From assembly GCA_014281115.1 (NCBI GenBank), contig JACONQ010000006.1:3100001-3164000 (forward strand): DNA of 64,000 nt, given 5' to 3'. The notes under the pieces were generated by a model. That model was not told the origin of the DNA. It ran no database searches and saw only the letters and a list, made by a program, of their open reading frames with translations. Source of the DNA: Laburnicola sp. R22_1 (taxonomy: Eukaryota; Ascomycota; Dothideomycetes; Pleosporales; Didymosphaeriaceae). Positions 1-11,129 of this stretch are shown piece after piece (the stretch's first letter is position 1; each line of letters opens with the position of its first letter). Position numbers and translations under genes: made by a program.

Positions 1-735
1 GATCAAGGATAGGTACCTAAGGGTCTCGCGCATGTCCTCAATGACGCTTCTTGGCTTCAAGAATTCTTCTGCTGGAGGTGTGATGGACTGGGGGAAATAT
101 CCCCCTGCCATCAACGCGAGCTGAGCCAGGAGGCTCACACGTTTTAACCAAATTCGCCGGGAGTCATTGGACCGCTCATCTACCTGCTTCGGCAGTAGCT
201 TAAACGCAGATTCAAACGTAATGCCTCCAGCATAGATGTTCGAGGGGTCTGTGACCCTCCTGTCTGAATCGTCTTTGTAGACCACGTCGATTCCGTCGCC
301 TGACGCGATGCTAGCCCAGACCCTTGTCGGCTCGTAGGGCTCGGCTCGCAGCCAGCCCAACAGCACCCTCCCATATGGAATGGGCTGGGAAGAACCAATG
401 TATTGTTCCTTGATTTTTTCCACGGTGAACCAGGCGTTGCCTGGTACCACTTCGCGGAGCTGGCTAATATAACGTTTGCCGAAACGCTCACTTTCGTCCT
501 GTCCCTGTTGTGGTGCGAGGGAAAGGGTATCTTCGTCGGAGGTGCGTACATACGTTGTCGTAATGCTTTCGGTCACCTGTTGTGCGCCGGGAACAGGAGT
601 GTTTACTTGGGAGGAGGTGCCGGGATGTGTAGATGTAGGTGTGTAGGTGTTGCCTGACCGGTGGGACCTAGTCTTGACTTTACCTCGTCTGGCCGAGGTC
701 GAGGGCACTGGCGTCCGCGGGCGGGAGTCAGACAT
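1..735 (-). CDS. Unrecognised protein, N-terminal 245 residues (runs off left edge)
   Basis: An ATG at 735 opens a minus-strand frame with no stop for 245 codons to the window edge, so only the N-terminal part is visible. Residues 1-80 are rich in Ser, Thr, Pro and Arg (start MSDSRPRTPVPSTSARRG) and look disordered. From about residue 84 the composition becomes globular (RFGKRYISQLREVVPG near 84-99, YGRVLLGWLRAEP near 121-133), with a hydrophobic stretch SLLAQLALMAGGYF at 201-214. No domain was recognised and there is no signal peptide. The lack of stops and the gradual change from disordered to ordered sequence argue for a real gene. Its 5' end faces the F-box-like gene at 1471, so the two share an upstream region. 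Confidence 0.55.
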   Translation of the reverse strand, partial: MSDSRPRTPVPSTSARRGKVKTRSHRSGNTYTPTSTHPGTSSQVNTPVPGAQQVTESITTTYVRTSDEDTLSLAPQQGQDESERFGKRYISQLREVVPGNAWFTVEKIKEQYIGSSQPIPYGRVLLGWLRAEPYEPTRVWASIASGDGIDVVYKDDSDRRVTDPSNIYAGGITFESAFKLLPKQVDERSNDSRRIWLKRVSLLAQLALMAGGYFPQSITPPAEEFLKPRSVIEDMRETLRYLSLI

Positions 736-1470
736 TTTGTGCTATTCACTAGGACACAAAAAGACAAGATCGCGGACGCAGCGAGGTTTGGCTAAAAGAG
801 ATGACGAAAATCTGAGATAATTGAAAGAAGAGAGGAGGGAAGAGTGGCTTGCAGGAAGATTACGGGGACAAGCCACTCTAAAAGAGCAAACCGCGGGGCC
901 ATATGCTGTGGAACACTGAATCAAGGTTGCGCGCACTAGCGGCAAGTGAAAAGATGAGAGCGCACTGTGTCAACAATTGTGCCGGCATCACACCGCCTGA
1001 TTTATGGAATGAATACGCTCATAATGCCACTTCCGTAATGCAATCAAGTGCATAGTTGTAAAAAAAAAAGAAAAAAGGCGACTGATGATGCGCACGACCA
1101 GCACTTGGTTACCTAGGGTATCTTGTCAGAGAAGACAGCCCATCTTCGTCCAAATGACAAGGATCGCTGAAAATAAAAAGCAAAAACGATCAGTAGCGAC
1201 TTCGTCCAAGCCACAGGCTGATCTGTCGCAGACAGCTTCAGCAGCCCTGGAGGCCTGCAACCTGGAGGCGACATCGGCACATGCCTCTTCATGTCTCCCA
1301 TAGTCGCTTGAGGAATGTTTCGCATACAGTGGAGCCTGAGGCCCGAAGCGGTAAGCGCGCACATCTCGCACCAGTGCGTCACAGTAATAACGCGACTCAT
1401 CGTCTCTTTCCTTCCGCAATCGACGCTTTTCATCATCTCTTTCCTTCGGCAATCGACCCTCACCCGCGAT
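736..1470. promoter_or_regulatory. Shared upstream region with a 33-bp tandem duplication
   Basis: This stretch lies between two divergently oriented reading frames. No gene is supported in it; the frames seen overlap the next gene in antisense. It contains an A-rich run near 1060-1076 and an imperfect direct duplication of 33 bp (1398-1430 and 1431-1463) sharing the core CTCTTTCCTTC, placed just upstream of the ATG at 1471. Promoter function is inferred from position only. Confidence 0.3.
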
Positions 1471-2802
1471 ATGGCGTTCAGCGACATCCCAAATGAACTC
1501 AAACTCATCGTTGCCGAGTTTCTCGACCCAAAAACTTGCTTTAATCTCGCGTTCACCAATCGCGAACACTCCCGTCTCCTGTTCACCCTCCCTGCAACTC
1601 ACAAGTCGCTGTGAGAGCGCTACCATCTCATCAGTCATGGACATGATCGCTCGCAATGGCTTGTCACACAAGAGGTCATGGAAAACCCATTCATCGGGCA
1701 ATACATCGAAGAGGTATACCTACGTCTGCCACGCAATACCACTTTGGGTCCCAAAATGCTAGAAGAGATTCTGCAGATGTACGCAGATTCAATGAAAACA
1801 ATCGCGATACTACGCGAGGCACACCAACTAAAGGACGCCGATCGCTCTGCCGTTCCGTCCCACCAGATTGCGGCGGACAACATCCAGTTCGGAGCCGACA
1901 ATGTAACCGCCGCATTCCTGCTAGCCTTGGCCCCGAATCTGCGGAAATTTCTCTATACGCAGCGTTATTCAGTCTCAGAGTTAGTTTATAGCGGTCTGTG
2001 GCTACGCGAACCCGGCCACGGCTCCTACTATGCCTTTTCACCATTTGAAAGAGGTAGCAATCAGAGTTTCTACAATGTCAAATGATTCGCCTGCCAAATG
2101 GATGGAAGCATTCATTGCTCTCCCCTCGGTGCGAAAATTTGCTGGCATATACCCTAGGCCGGCCGACACGGTCCTCCACGAAAGAGAAGTGGCACAAGGG
2201 CTTACCTAAATCTCACGTGCAAGACATCCTATTGGATCGACCGCAATTCCGTCGTGCCGAGTCACTGGAAGAAATACTTTGTGAGATCGAGGCGTTGAGG
2301 ACCTTTGAAGTCTGGGGCGAGTGCGGTTTCTGGACGACCGGAGAGGGTACCTCGACACCTCAAATGCTTACTCTGGCGTTTCTCGAGCACGCAACACATT
2401 CTCTGGAAAACTTGTTGATAGATGTGTGGATTACCAATCCACAGGAGTCACTCTTCGTGAGCAACACTACTGTGGACATCAATTTTAAGCTGACAATCGG
2501 GGTACTATCACAACCCAGTTCAAGTCGGCCACGTCTCCTTCCAAAAAATTCAAAAGTTGAAAACCCTGTGGTGCTCTTGGATCATGCTCACTGGACATGA
2601 CGAAACAAGTCCATCGTCCGACACCCCATTCAGTCCATCTTCGGAACCGAGCGAGGACCAGATTGACGACCGAATACACAAACTGGGCCTAGACCTTGCC
2701 AGCCGCTTACCAGAAACCTTGGAACTCCTACAACTAACCGAACAACCCGAAGACCCCCTTTACTTGGACGCGCTCCGCACACTACTCACACTTTTGTCCT
2801 AG
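1471..2802 (+). pseudogene. F-box-like protein gene, broken by a stop and frame changes
   Basis: The frame starting at the ATG at 1471 begins with an F-box-like helix set (FSDIPNELKLIVAEFLDP). Such proteins usually recruit substrates to SCF ubiquitin ligases; that role is family knowledge only. A TGA at 1612 interrupts the frame and coding resumes directly (ERYHLISHG...), so a 63-nt-class intron does not fit the phase. Convincing peptide then moves between frames: EEVYLRLPRNT (to about 2035), LKEVAIRVSTMSNDSP (about 2044-2205), then VQDILLDRPQFRRAE up to about 2490, then VGHVSFQKIQKL to a stop at 2800-2802. No GT-AG pair of normal length repairs these shifts. I read it as one ancestral gene of about 430 codons with one nonsense codon and three indels; sequencing error is the alternative. 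Confidence 0.5.
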
Positions 2803-3950
2803 TACTGTACTTCATATACCGTGCGGTTTTGTCAAATCCAAATATGCTAGAATACTAGAAAAGTACGCCGGCGTGCAACTCTTTACCTCGTCTCGTCCCT
2901 CCTTTTCCTCTCCTTCTCTTTCCCTTGTACACATCCCAATCTCATAGGCGAAGCAGACTCTCTATTCCCATTAAAATCCTGTAGCATATTCTAAACTCCC
3001 GTACCCCACGCCACGCAGCTGATGAGAAGGTACACCACCACGCTGAAACCTGCAATCGTTGAATCCTCCGCTCAATTACTCTCCACCCCGCCTCCCTCTC
3101 TCTCCCATAAAAGATTTAAACCCCACGACTAACCCAGAATCTTTAACCCCGTTTCCATAGCACCTTTGTATTCGCCCACGCCAGCTCACGCCACTAACAC
3201 CCTCCCCTCCCCCTCCCATCTACCAAACGAAACTGTCCAGCTCGTGGGATTCATGCCAAATATTGCGCCGAGCACAACTATACACCTACGAATCCCTCCT
3301 CCCATAAGAACAATCTCCATATCACGCTAAACGTCATTCTACGAATAAAGTATTCTACCTCCAATGTTCAACCTCATTCATAACCAGCGCACGCGTACGC
3401 GTATACGCGACACAGCCAGCATACTATCTATCCAGTTTGCCTTATTTTGGCACTCTTCACTACGACTTAAAAAGGCATCAGGAGTTGTGGCAACATTCTA
3501 CATTATTCCAGCGACAGCGATTTTGACCAGCGGGTTCTGTCTGGGGAAAAGTGTAATTGAAATCTCGAAGGAGGAGCGCGCTGGCGCTGGGCGCGTGGGT
3601 GTGGACCGTGTATGTTTTCGAAAGTGAATTTGTTTCGAAAGTGAGTGGGTTGGAGTTTTTATTCTATCATTCATATTCGTTTACAGCCAACTGGTCCTTT
3701 TAACAGATTATATTGTTCGACTTAAAACTCCAAGGAGTTTAGCGTACTGGGGGATGATAAACGCTAGCTAGTAGAGCAAGGTGTACCGTGTACGTGGTAT
3801 CTCAGCATTTCCCCTCCAAACGCCTGTTTTACCACGATCCATCATCCACGTAGCTACACCCAATCCCTCCGCACAACATCCACCAGCCCACCCCCCACAA
3901 AATGCCGCCTATAACCCCTGCCTTCCTCCACAAAAATCCCAACACCACCC
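2803..3950. other. Gene-free interval between two 3' ends
   Basis: The F-box-like gene and the amidase converge here. I see C/T-rich tracts (2880-3240) and no open frame with convincing amino-acid composition. The frame at 3364-3627 is low-complexity at its end and has no homology I recognise. Confidence 0.4.
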
Positions 3951-5710
3951 CTACCCCCCCACCACATCCCCCAACTCCGTCCAAGGCCTCACCACCGGCC
4001 CCACCCTCCCCCTAACCCCACTCCTCTGCTCAAACGCAAACGCAAACCCCACCAACGCCTCCTCACTCCACCTCTCCCCCGAAAAGCTAATCCCAAACGG
4101 AACCCCCGGCGCCGTAGCATTCAAATCATCCCGCCCATTCGTCCGCACCGTCGTATTAGCAGGATACGCGCCCAGCGGCACGGTGATGACGGGCGCGCCA
4201 ATGATGGCGGGTATACCGGGAGAGACGCGCGAGGGCGTGACGACGGCGTCGAGAGAGTAGTTGGAGAGGGCGCTGAGGAGGCCGCCTGCACCGCCGAGGT
4301 AGAGGTTGTATGTGTATGCGGCCCAGAGGTCGGGGGAGGAGTTTGTGAAGTTGAGCGCGAGGGCGGCGTCCCAGGTTTTTGTGTCGCGGCTGGGGTATTC
4401 TTCTGGGGTGAAGTTGTGGGTGAAAGCGTGGATGTCGGCGAGGGTTTGGACGCCTGTCGGGTTGTGGGTTAGTTGGGTGAGGTAGGAGTGGAGGTTGGTT
4501 ACGAAGTCGGCGCGGAGGACGGTGTCTTCGGCTGTGCTTTCCGTCCAAGCGGTGTAGGCCGTGTAGTTTGTGTTGTCGACTATGGTGGCACCGGCTTCTT
4601 TGAGGATGACGAGGGCGGCTTCGAATGCGTCGAGGATGGGGGCGGTGGTTGCGGTGCGAGGTCCGATGTAGTTGCGGGGTACACCGATTCTTTTCCCCTT
4701 GAGGGCGTCCAGCTTGCACGCTGCGACGTAGTCGGGTAGACTGCTGTTGAATGGAATGGCAGAGGTGTAGTTATCATACGCGTCCGGACCGGCAATGGCT
4801 TGCAGAAGATACGCGGCATCCTTGACTGTGCGTGCCATTGGACCCACTGTATCCTCGTGTTCCGAGATGGGAATGACTAGAGCGCGAGACGTCAGACCGA
4901 CGGTGGGTTTGATACCTACGATATTGTTGAATTGACTGGGGGAGATGATTGAACCGTCGGTTTCTGTTCCTAAACTCGCAACTGCCAATCCCAAGCTGCT
5001 CGCGACGCCCGAGCCGGATGAGGAGCCCGAGGGATCTTGTCCAGGATAGTAGGCGCCATATACCTGGCCACCGTGCGCAGACCAGCCATTTGAGCTGTTA
5101 GAGGAACGGAAATTGGCCCATTGAGAGAGGTTGGTTTTTCCGAGGAGGATAGCCCCAGCTTTGCGGAGCTTCGCAGCAACAGTGGCATCGCGGGGCACCT
5201 TTGCGCCAAGAAGCGCGTAGGAACCGGCTGTGTTGTTCATCGAGTCGGCTGTGGCAATGTTGTTCTTGATGAGGATTGGAAGGCCGTGGAGGGGGCTGTC
5301 GTACGTCAGCTTTACGATCATGTACAGGCGGTATGGTAGATTCACCTTCTGCACTTTCCAGCTTTTCTCTCATCATCGAGTTCTTTGGAAATCTGCAAGG
5401 CATCTGGATTGAGCTCCGTGACCATGTGCAGTGTATCATTGACTTCCAAGATGCGGGCGACATATGCCTTGGTTGGTTAGCCAATTGCTGGTGACCATGG
5501 ACACTTTGAACAAGACAAAGGTATCTTTTGACTCACAGCGACGAGATGCACGCTCGAGAACTTGCCCTCGTCAAGCCCCGCTGTCAACTCATCAATCGTC
5601 GCATCAAGCAGGGATGGCAGTGCGTGACGCCCCACAGAACGACCAGCTACTAGCGGCGTAACAGCCGTGGTGGCCACAAAGGCCTTCCAAACGTACGCCA
5701 GCAAAACCAT
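3951..5710 (-). CDS. Amidase-signature family hydrolase with N-terminal hydrophobic segment
   Basis: Spliced CDS is complement(3951-5295, 5346-5467, 5537-5710), 546 aa, about the usual length for fungal amidases. Intron 1 (5468-5536, 69 nt, GTGAGT...AAG) and intron 2 (5296-5345, 50 nt, GTGAAT...CAG) are set by phase and by the restored family block ELNPDAL...KAGK...SPLHGLPILIKNN. The Ser-cisSer-Lys triad is visible: Lys109 in ILIKNN, cis-Ser190 in the GSSSGSG run (189-195), and nucleophile Ser214 in TETDGSI. The family hydrolyses amide bonds; the substrate cannot be read. The ATG at 5710 gives a short hydrophobic start (MVLLAYVW), a signal peptide or anchor. The same frame is open upstream to 5806 but begins with GTG after an in-frame TAG, which leaves room for an unseen first exon. 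Several N-x-S/T sites suit a secreted protein. Confidence 0.85.
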
Positions 5711-6463
5711 TGTAACCGGTACCGCGATGAGGAGCAGCCTTTTGCCCTGAGTCGTCAAAACAGTGGGTGAACGGCTCTTATATGCTTCCGAATGCGTTTC
5801 CTGCACGCTGGGTCGGTCGACCGGGATAAGCTACCAGGATAAACACCTTCCGCGGATGTCAATGGTCAATTGCGGTTCAGGCAGGGGCGTACGATGACAG
5901 GCAGGCGTTTGGTGAAAGGCTATGTGCGTGGCGAAGTAGAAACCTCCGGCACGCAAAGATGGCAGTCGCACGGAGCTGTGTGTTTGTACCTGCCATGCTG
6001 AAACGGTAGCACATAAATACGTTGCTGTCCCAGGGAAATGTACATTGGAGGTATCCTTTGGTGAAGAAACTCGGAGAGGCATACAAATTCGATAAAAGTC
6101 ATGATGGCATGGTATCCTACAACGTTGAAGCAGCATGCGGAGCCCACGATAGCCGATTACAGGCTTACCGCATTAGGAAGGCGTGGGTGGTGTGAACGAT
6201 CTGAGCGGGGGTACCATTTTCTCCGCGGCTGCCCTAGCATCGCTTGGTGGCAATTCGACAGCTGGCATGGTCTTGGAAAGCTGTTATCAACCTTCCTTAT
6301 TGAGAGTCGACGAACCCGCGAGCAGATTGCTATCGAGCGGTGGCCTGGAGAGCACTTGCAAATGCCGTTGCCGTAACCGGCTACTGCTCTATACGTGCAC
6401 CGTGGGTAGTTGAACCCTTCTCTACTTCCCGTCAAGATTTCTGACATTCTGACTTATGAGCCT
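5711..6463. other. Intergenic region upstream of the amidase
   Basis: This lies between the amidase 5' end and the MTAP 3' end, both genes being on the minus strand. Small overlapping minus-strand frames exist (about 70-100 codons) but their composition is Cys/His-rich and erratic. I see no supported gene. Confidence 0.35.
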
Positions 6464-7455
6464 TCAATCAAAGTAGCCTGGAAAGAGCCATTTGAGCTTC
6501 GCCTCTGCCTCTCCCCGGCCTTCCTTGTGTGTCATAGCTCCCGCAAACTTCATCTGGCCCTCCAGGTGCTTCGCAAGTACCTGCTGGCCGTGCTCCTCCT
6601 TGCTCAGCTCATCCAGCACTGCACCGACAAAGCGGCGGGCATTCTCAGAGTTCGCCTTCATGTGTGCCATGACCATCTCCACGTTGACGTCCTCGTCTGG
6701 TCCGCCTCGCCAGCAGTCGTAGTCGGTAGCCATGCAGATCATCTGGTATCCGATCTCGGCCTCGCGGGCCAGCTTCGCCTCAGGAAGCGCCGACATGTTG
6801 ATGACTGACCCGCCCCACGAGCGGTAGAGGTTCGACTCGGCCCGTGTGGAGAACTGCGGGCCCTCCATACAAATAAGCAGCCCCGTGTCGTGCAGGCGTA
6901 CACCCTCGCCCTCGAGCGCGTGGCCGCAGCGACGCACGATCTTGGCTAGATTCCTGTCGAAGGGGTCACCGAAGCCGACGTGGCCAACCATGCCGCCCTC
7001 GAAGAACGTAAAAGGACGGATCCCCTTGGTGCGGTCGATGATCTGGTCGGGCACCACGAAGTCGCGCGGCTGTATCTCCTCCTGCAGGGAGCCGACGGCG
7101 GAGAAGGCGATGATGGTGCGCACGCCGATGCTCCGCAGGGCGGCGATGTTGGCTTGGTTTTTGACCTCATGCGGGGCGAGCTCGTGGTGCAAGCCATGGC
7201 GCGACAGGAAGGCGATGGGGATGGGCTTTCCGCTCGAGGGCGACGGGTGGTGCAGGATCGAGATGGGCGACGACGGCGCGCCCCAGGGCGTCTTCACCTC
7301 GAGCGTCGCGGCGAGGGTGAAGCCGGGCAGATACTGAATGCCCGTGCCGCCGATGACGGCAATGTTCACGGGCGCTGTGGGCGGTCAGGACGCGGCTTGC
7401 GGGGGAGAGAGCGGAGAGGCTGCGAACCGTCATAGGAAGAGGCGACGGCAGCCAT
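6464..7455 (-). CDS. S-methyl-5'-thioadenosine phosphorylase (MTAP/Meu1 type)
   Basis: Spliced CDS is complement(6464-7374, 7428-7455), 312 aa. It should cleave methylthioadenosine with phosphate to adenine and methylthioribose-1-phosphate in the cytosolic methionine salvage route. The 28-nt first exon encodes MAAVASSYD plus one base; a 53-nt intron (7375-7427) with a CCTGAC branch-like site joins it to APVNIAVIGGTG. Without this exon the main frame would have to begin at a GTG. Family landmarks: phosphate-binding GGTG near 18-21, SRHG near residues 67-70, FSAVGSLQEE near 100-109, MEGPQFSTRAES (179-190), NMSALPEA (202-209), and TDYDCW (226-231), whose acidic residues contact the purine. Length matches the trimeric MTAP class rather than bacterial PNP. 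There are no damaging changes. Confidence 0.93.
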
Positions 7456-8165
7456 TCTGCGGTAGGGCAGGTTGATAGATCGGGACGAGGTGAGTGGGAG
7501 AAAGGGCGCGCTGAAAAGACGTCCAGTGAAGGGCCGCATCAATCAATCGCTGTTTATACAATATTCTCGCAGCAGCGGGGCACAGCTCAGACCCTGCATG
7601 ACAACATTCTTGCTGGCCAATCAAACCCCGGGGACGAAGCATATCTTCACTTGACGGTATCTTCACCACAACAACATCAGCTTCTGAAAGCCGTCTGGAT
7701 CTGTTCTTTAGACACTCTTCCCCAGACCAGGGAGCATCACCGTTACTGTATTGCATCTTCAATTGAGAAAGGACCTAGTTCACCAGCATAAAGCATCATT
7801 CTTTTCCCTTTTCTCGTTTCGTCCACACATTCATTTGCCGCACAAAATCTTCGAGCCATATCGATACGTTTCAAGAAGTTATCATGAAGAACCAAAAGAA
7901 TCATGAACTTTATAATACTACATGTTGAAAGAATGTACGTGTGAAGCCGCTACCCTAATGCATTGCGTGCTAAAATAGCCTATCCAATCGGAGATTTTAA
8001 AATCCGAGCGAACCAATAAAGTCTCGAGAGGATGCAGGGGTCCGATCCACACTAGCTCGTCCATACCCATCCACCCACGACCTATCTCCCAAGCCCACAA
8101 TCCATCGCTGTTTTGACTGCTTCGTGATAGCCATTCACACGTCTCTACCTTTACCTACCCGTACA
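7456..8165. promoter_or_regulatory. Bidirectional promoter region, MTAP / Zn2Cys6 regulator
   Basis: About 710 bp separate two divergent start codons. CCAAT pentamers occur at 7617-7621 and 7984-7988, with another CCAAT in AACCAATAAA near 8012. Such boxes bind the fungal HAP complex, but function here is inferred. No supported gene lies inside. Confidence 0.35.
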
Positions 8166-10027
8166 ATGGATGACCGAATCACCAGGCCAACCCAAACCAA
8201 TCCCCAACCACGCAAGCGTAAAGCAAAGACCGGATGCCGGACCTGCAAGTAAGTCTTGACGCCGGCATTCTGGTTAGTAGACTCAAACGCCCAGATTGCG
8301 CAAAGTCAAATGCGACGAAGGCCGGCCAGCATGCCGCGCTTGTGTCTCCACAGGCCGGGTATGCGATGGCTACGGCATCTGGGGAGGCGGTGGTAACCGG
8401 TACGAGCAACGCCCAGTCAAGAAAGCCACCGTAACACCCCCGAAGCGAACCAAACCCGATCCGGATTTGAAGCTTCTCCTACGGAGAGGACCTCTGAAGA
8501 GTTTTGTGCAAGAATCTACGGCAGAAGAACAGTCTCACTTGGATTTCTTCACCAATATTACTGCGACCAAACTGCCAGGCACATTTGGCATAGATCTCTG
8601 GAACTCGCTGGTTCTTCACGTGTTCATTGACGAGCCTGCAGTTTTGCATGCAGCGTTGGGTTAGTATATATCATTAGCCATGCGGGATATTTACTGACCA
8701 TGTCTCTTGGATCTGAAGCACTAAGCTCAGCGCACAGACGGAAAGTGTTTGATGCCTCTTCCAGAAATAGGGCGCCTGAACTACCAGACAAGCAAGAAGA
8801 GTTTATGCTCCGGCACTACTGCAAGGCCATCGACCACCTACGACGTAAACCTCTTCCGAGTGACGAGCAATCCCTCCGGACGGCTTTGGTCACCTGTTTG
8901 ATCTTCATCTACGTCGAGTTCCTAAATGGAGGTTACAACCGTGGATGCAGACATCTCGACGCTGGCATGAAACTTTTACGGGAGCTCCAGATCAAGCTGA
9001 ACAGGAAGGCACCAACCTGTCAACTCTTCACTGGCCCTGTGTCACTTGCAAACCAGGACACTATAGACGCCTCCCTAGTAGATGCCTTTGCCAGACTCCG
9101 TATTCAAGTGGAATTCTCCAGTCAACGTTCCCACTCCGACTCTCCAACCCCACTCAACGATCTACCAACTCTCAAATTCTGCTCGCCCCACGAAGCCCGA
9201 CATTACCTGGACAAGATCTTTGAAGCTCTCAGCCACCTCTCGACAACAAATCAACACGTCATAACAACAGAACGGAAAGTCGCTTGTAGCGAGATTGTAA
9301 AAATAGATCAACGTCTCACGCACGGGGCTCTGGACTCGTGGCTGTGGACGTACGACGCTACAGTAGCAGGCGTGCATGTCATTGAGGGGAAGGAATCATA
9401 TGAAATCTTCTGCTACAAAATGCTTCGTCTCTATTACACCATGGCTGACATCATGGCGGCACTTGCTTGTCGCCGGACCAATCAGCCTTCGACCAGCATA
9501 GCTCAAAGTTTCTCTCTATCATTGTCCAGAGCAACGATATCCTTTCGAACGGGGCTTCTTTCAACGAAAATAACACGCCTAACTCGAACTATAAATTTCT
9601 GGACCCTTACACATCTCAATCCCGCGTCTGACCGGATGTGGGCTGGATCCCGCCCTTATACTACACCGCCATTAAGTGTCGAAACCATCGCCTCCGCACC
9701 CAGGCTATAAAACTCATGTCTTCGGTACGACGTGACGAGAATGCCCGGGACCTGCGGATGGCGCTCCGTGTCGCGATGGAGGTTGTTCGACTAGAAGAAA
9801 GTGGGTTCTATGAAGCGACTAATGAATACGAGGAGACGTGCATGCTGAGCATTAGCGACCTGTACGAAACGGCGCCGCTGCCACAAGAGAGACGAATAGA
9901 CGTCGTGGAAATGGTTTTGCCTGAGAATGCGCTGGAAAGCTTGCAGGTCACGTGCAAGAGACGAAGCAGTGGCCAATGGCAGGTTATTCGAAAGACATAC
10001 GATGAATGCAGCGATACGTGGGCTTGA
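8166..10027 (+). pseudogene. Zn(II)2Cys6 transcription factor gene with a frameshift and a stop
   Basis: Exon 1 is 8166-8248, intron 46 nt (8249-8294, GTAAGT...CAG), exon 2 8295-8659, intron 59 nt (8660-8718, with a CTGAC branch), exon 3 from 8719. Splicing rebuilds a perfect binuclear zinc cluster, with cysteines at residues 24, 27, 34, 41, 44 and 51 (spacing C2C6C6C2C6C), followed by a fungal C6 middle region (HAALALSSAH, LRHYCKAIDHLRR). Coding quality changes frame near 9450-9465, after IMA, and continues as SPDQSAFDQHSSKFLSII. An in-frame TGA follows at 9629, directly before DVGWIPPLYYTAIKC. The end at 10027 looks like the natural C-terminus. No intron explains either lesion. It is either a young pseudogene or a sequence with two errors. 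It is divergent from MTAP, but no regulatory link is shown. Confidence 0.8.
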
Positions 10028-10870
10028 GTGCGACCCGAGAAGAATATAATATGATAGTAGAAGGCGGAAAGGACATTGGCCTTGTCTTCCCGGAGTCCTT
10101 CGTCATCGGATGTCTCACACTGTTGGTCTCGAGCGTGAGACAAACGCCGAAGATGACCGAGACTGCATGATCCCCACTTGAACTGCTTACTGGTATGCCC
10201 ACGAACAAACCCCAAAAATAGAGAAGAATGACTAAGGTCAGAAGAGTCGGAGATCCTCGTCCGACTTGCACGTGCAGGTCTCGTGAAGAGAAGTCTAAGA
10301 CATTGTGGATACTCAGGTACTTTTTCGACAGTGGGATGTTGTACAGACGTGTTTGATAATGCGAGGCTACGCCATGTATGTGTAGCATGAAATACCACGT
10401 GCGGTACCAACGCCATCTCTGGGATTAGAAAGCAGATCGCACTTGACATGGCCAAAGAGGATGCCTTGGAGTCAAAAAGTGAGAAAGATAAGCTGGTGGG
10501 TGACGAGTAAGCCCTCAGCTCAGAGGTACTGGCTTGGCGACTCTAATAAGAAGAGAATTCCACCTGCCTGGAGCGGAATAGTCCCTCGAGTTTCCTATGT
10601 TCTGTCCTGGCACGCGCTGGCGCTTACTCTCAACTGCTTATCTTAATTTTTACTAGTTACATATACCTCTACACAAAGACATACTAGCGGCAACGCAAGA
10701 GGATCTTAGATTATATGTAGGGCAATAAGCTAGATTTAACTATTTTTGACTAGTTACAAGGGATTTTTCTCTACCTGTCCTGTGTTAGGTATTTTTAAAC
10801 AACTTGTAGATATATAGTCTCTGTTACAGTGGTAAGAGATGTCTCTTACCTAGTGTTTGTGTTTACATAT
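10028..10870. other. Gene-free flank between the regulator and Copia-1
   Basis: From about 10640 the DNA becomes AT-rich. A near-perfect hairpin occupies 10831-10850 (GGTAAGAGAT facing GTCTCTTACC). ACTAGTTAC occurs twice (near 10655 and 10749). No gene is supported; antisense frames at 9808-10455 are shadows. Confidence 0.35.
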
Positions 10871-11033
10871 TGTAACGGTATTCGGACTGTTCATTGTTGC
10901 CTATGCTAGCTCATTGCTGCCTACACTCATTTACTGCTGCCTATCCTACCTAGCAGTATATATCTTAGCTACTACACACATACAATCAAATCAGTGTTTT
11001 CCCGACTTTCGCTTTGCAGCAACAACCGCTACA
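10871..11033 (+). repeat. Copia-1 5' LTR
   Basis: 163 bp, TGTAACGG...CGCTACA, identical to 15954-16116 over its whole length as read by eye. Confidence 0.95.
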
Positions 11034-11044
11034 GTTATGAGCCC
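11034..11044 (+). promoter_or_regulatory. Copia-1 primer-binding site (initiator tRNA-Met anticodon arm)
   Basis: GTTATGAGCCC begins at the first base after the 5' LTR. It is the complement of GGGCTCATAAC, the anticodon stem-loop sequence of fungal initiator tRNA-Met. That implies priming by a cleaved half-tRNA, as known for Drosophila copia and yeast Ty5, rather than by the tRNA 3' end. Confidence 0.7.
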
Positions 11045-11129
11045 GGATTGCGACGGGGCCTCACTCACCTAAGCAATTACCCTACTAAGGACACCACAGT
11101 CTTACTGTAGGAGCAACCCTGCGAGCACG

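Noticed and set aside
1610..1675. A short intron to remove the TGA at 1612 in the F-box-like gene
   Set aside because: GTGAGA is present at 1611, but the AG sites that would give 62 or 64 nt break the phase, and the in-phase AG leaves only 24 nt.
1126..1701. A 191-codon minus-strand frame
   Set aside because: It lies antisense to the F-box-like start and its charge-rich repeats (KERDDE) mirror the tandem promoter duplication.
3364..3627. An 87-codon plus-strand frame
   Set aside because: Composition is erratic, there is no start context, and nothing is recognisable; I treat it as chance.
9808..10455. A 215-codon minus-strand frame
   Set aside because: It overlaps the well-supported 3' end of the Zn2Cys6 gene and has no protein-like pattern.
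10860..11100. Small plus-strand frames over both Copia-1 LTRs (also 15943-16182)
   Set aside because: They are identical chance frames read through the LTR sequence.
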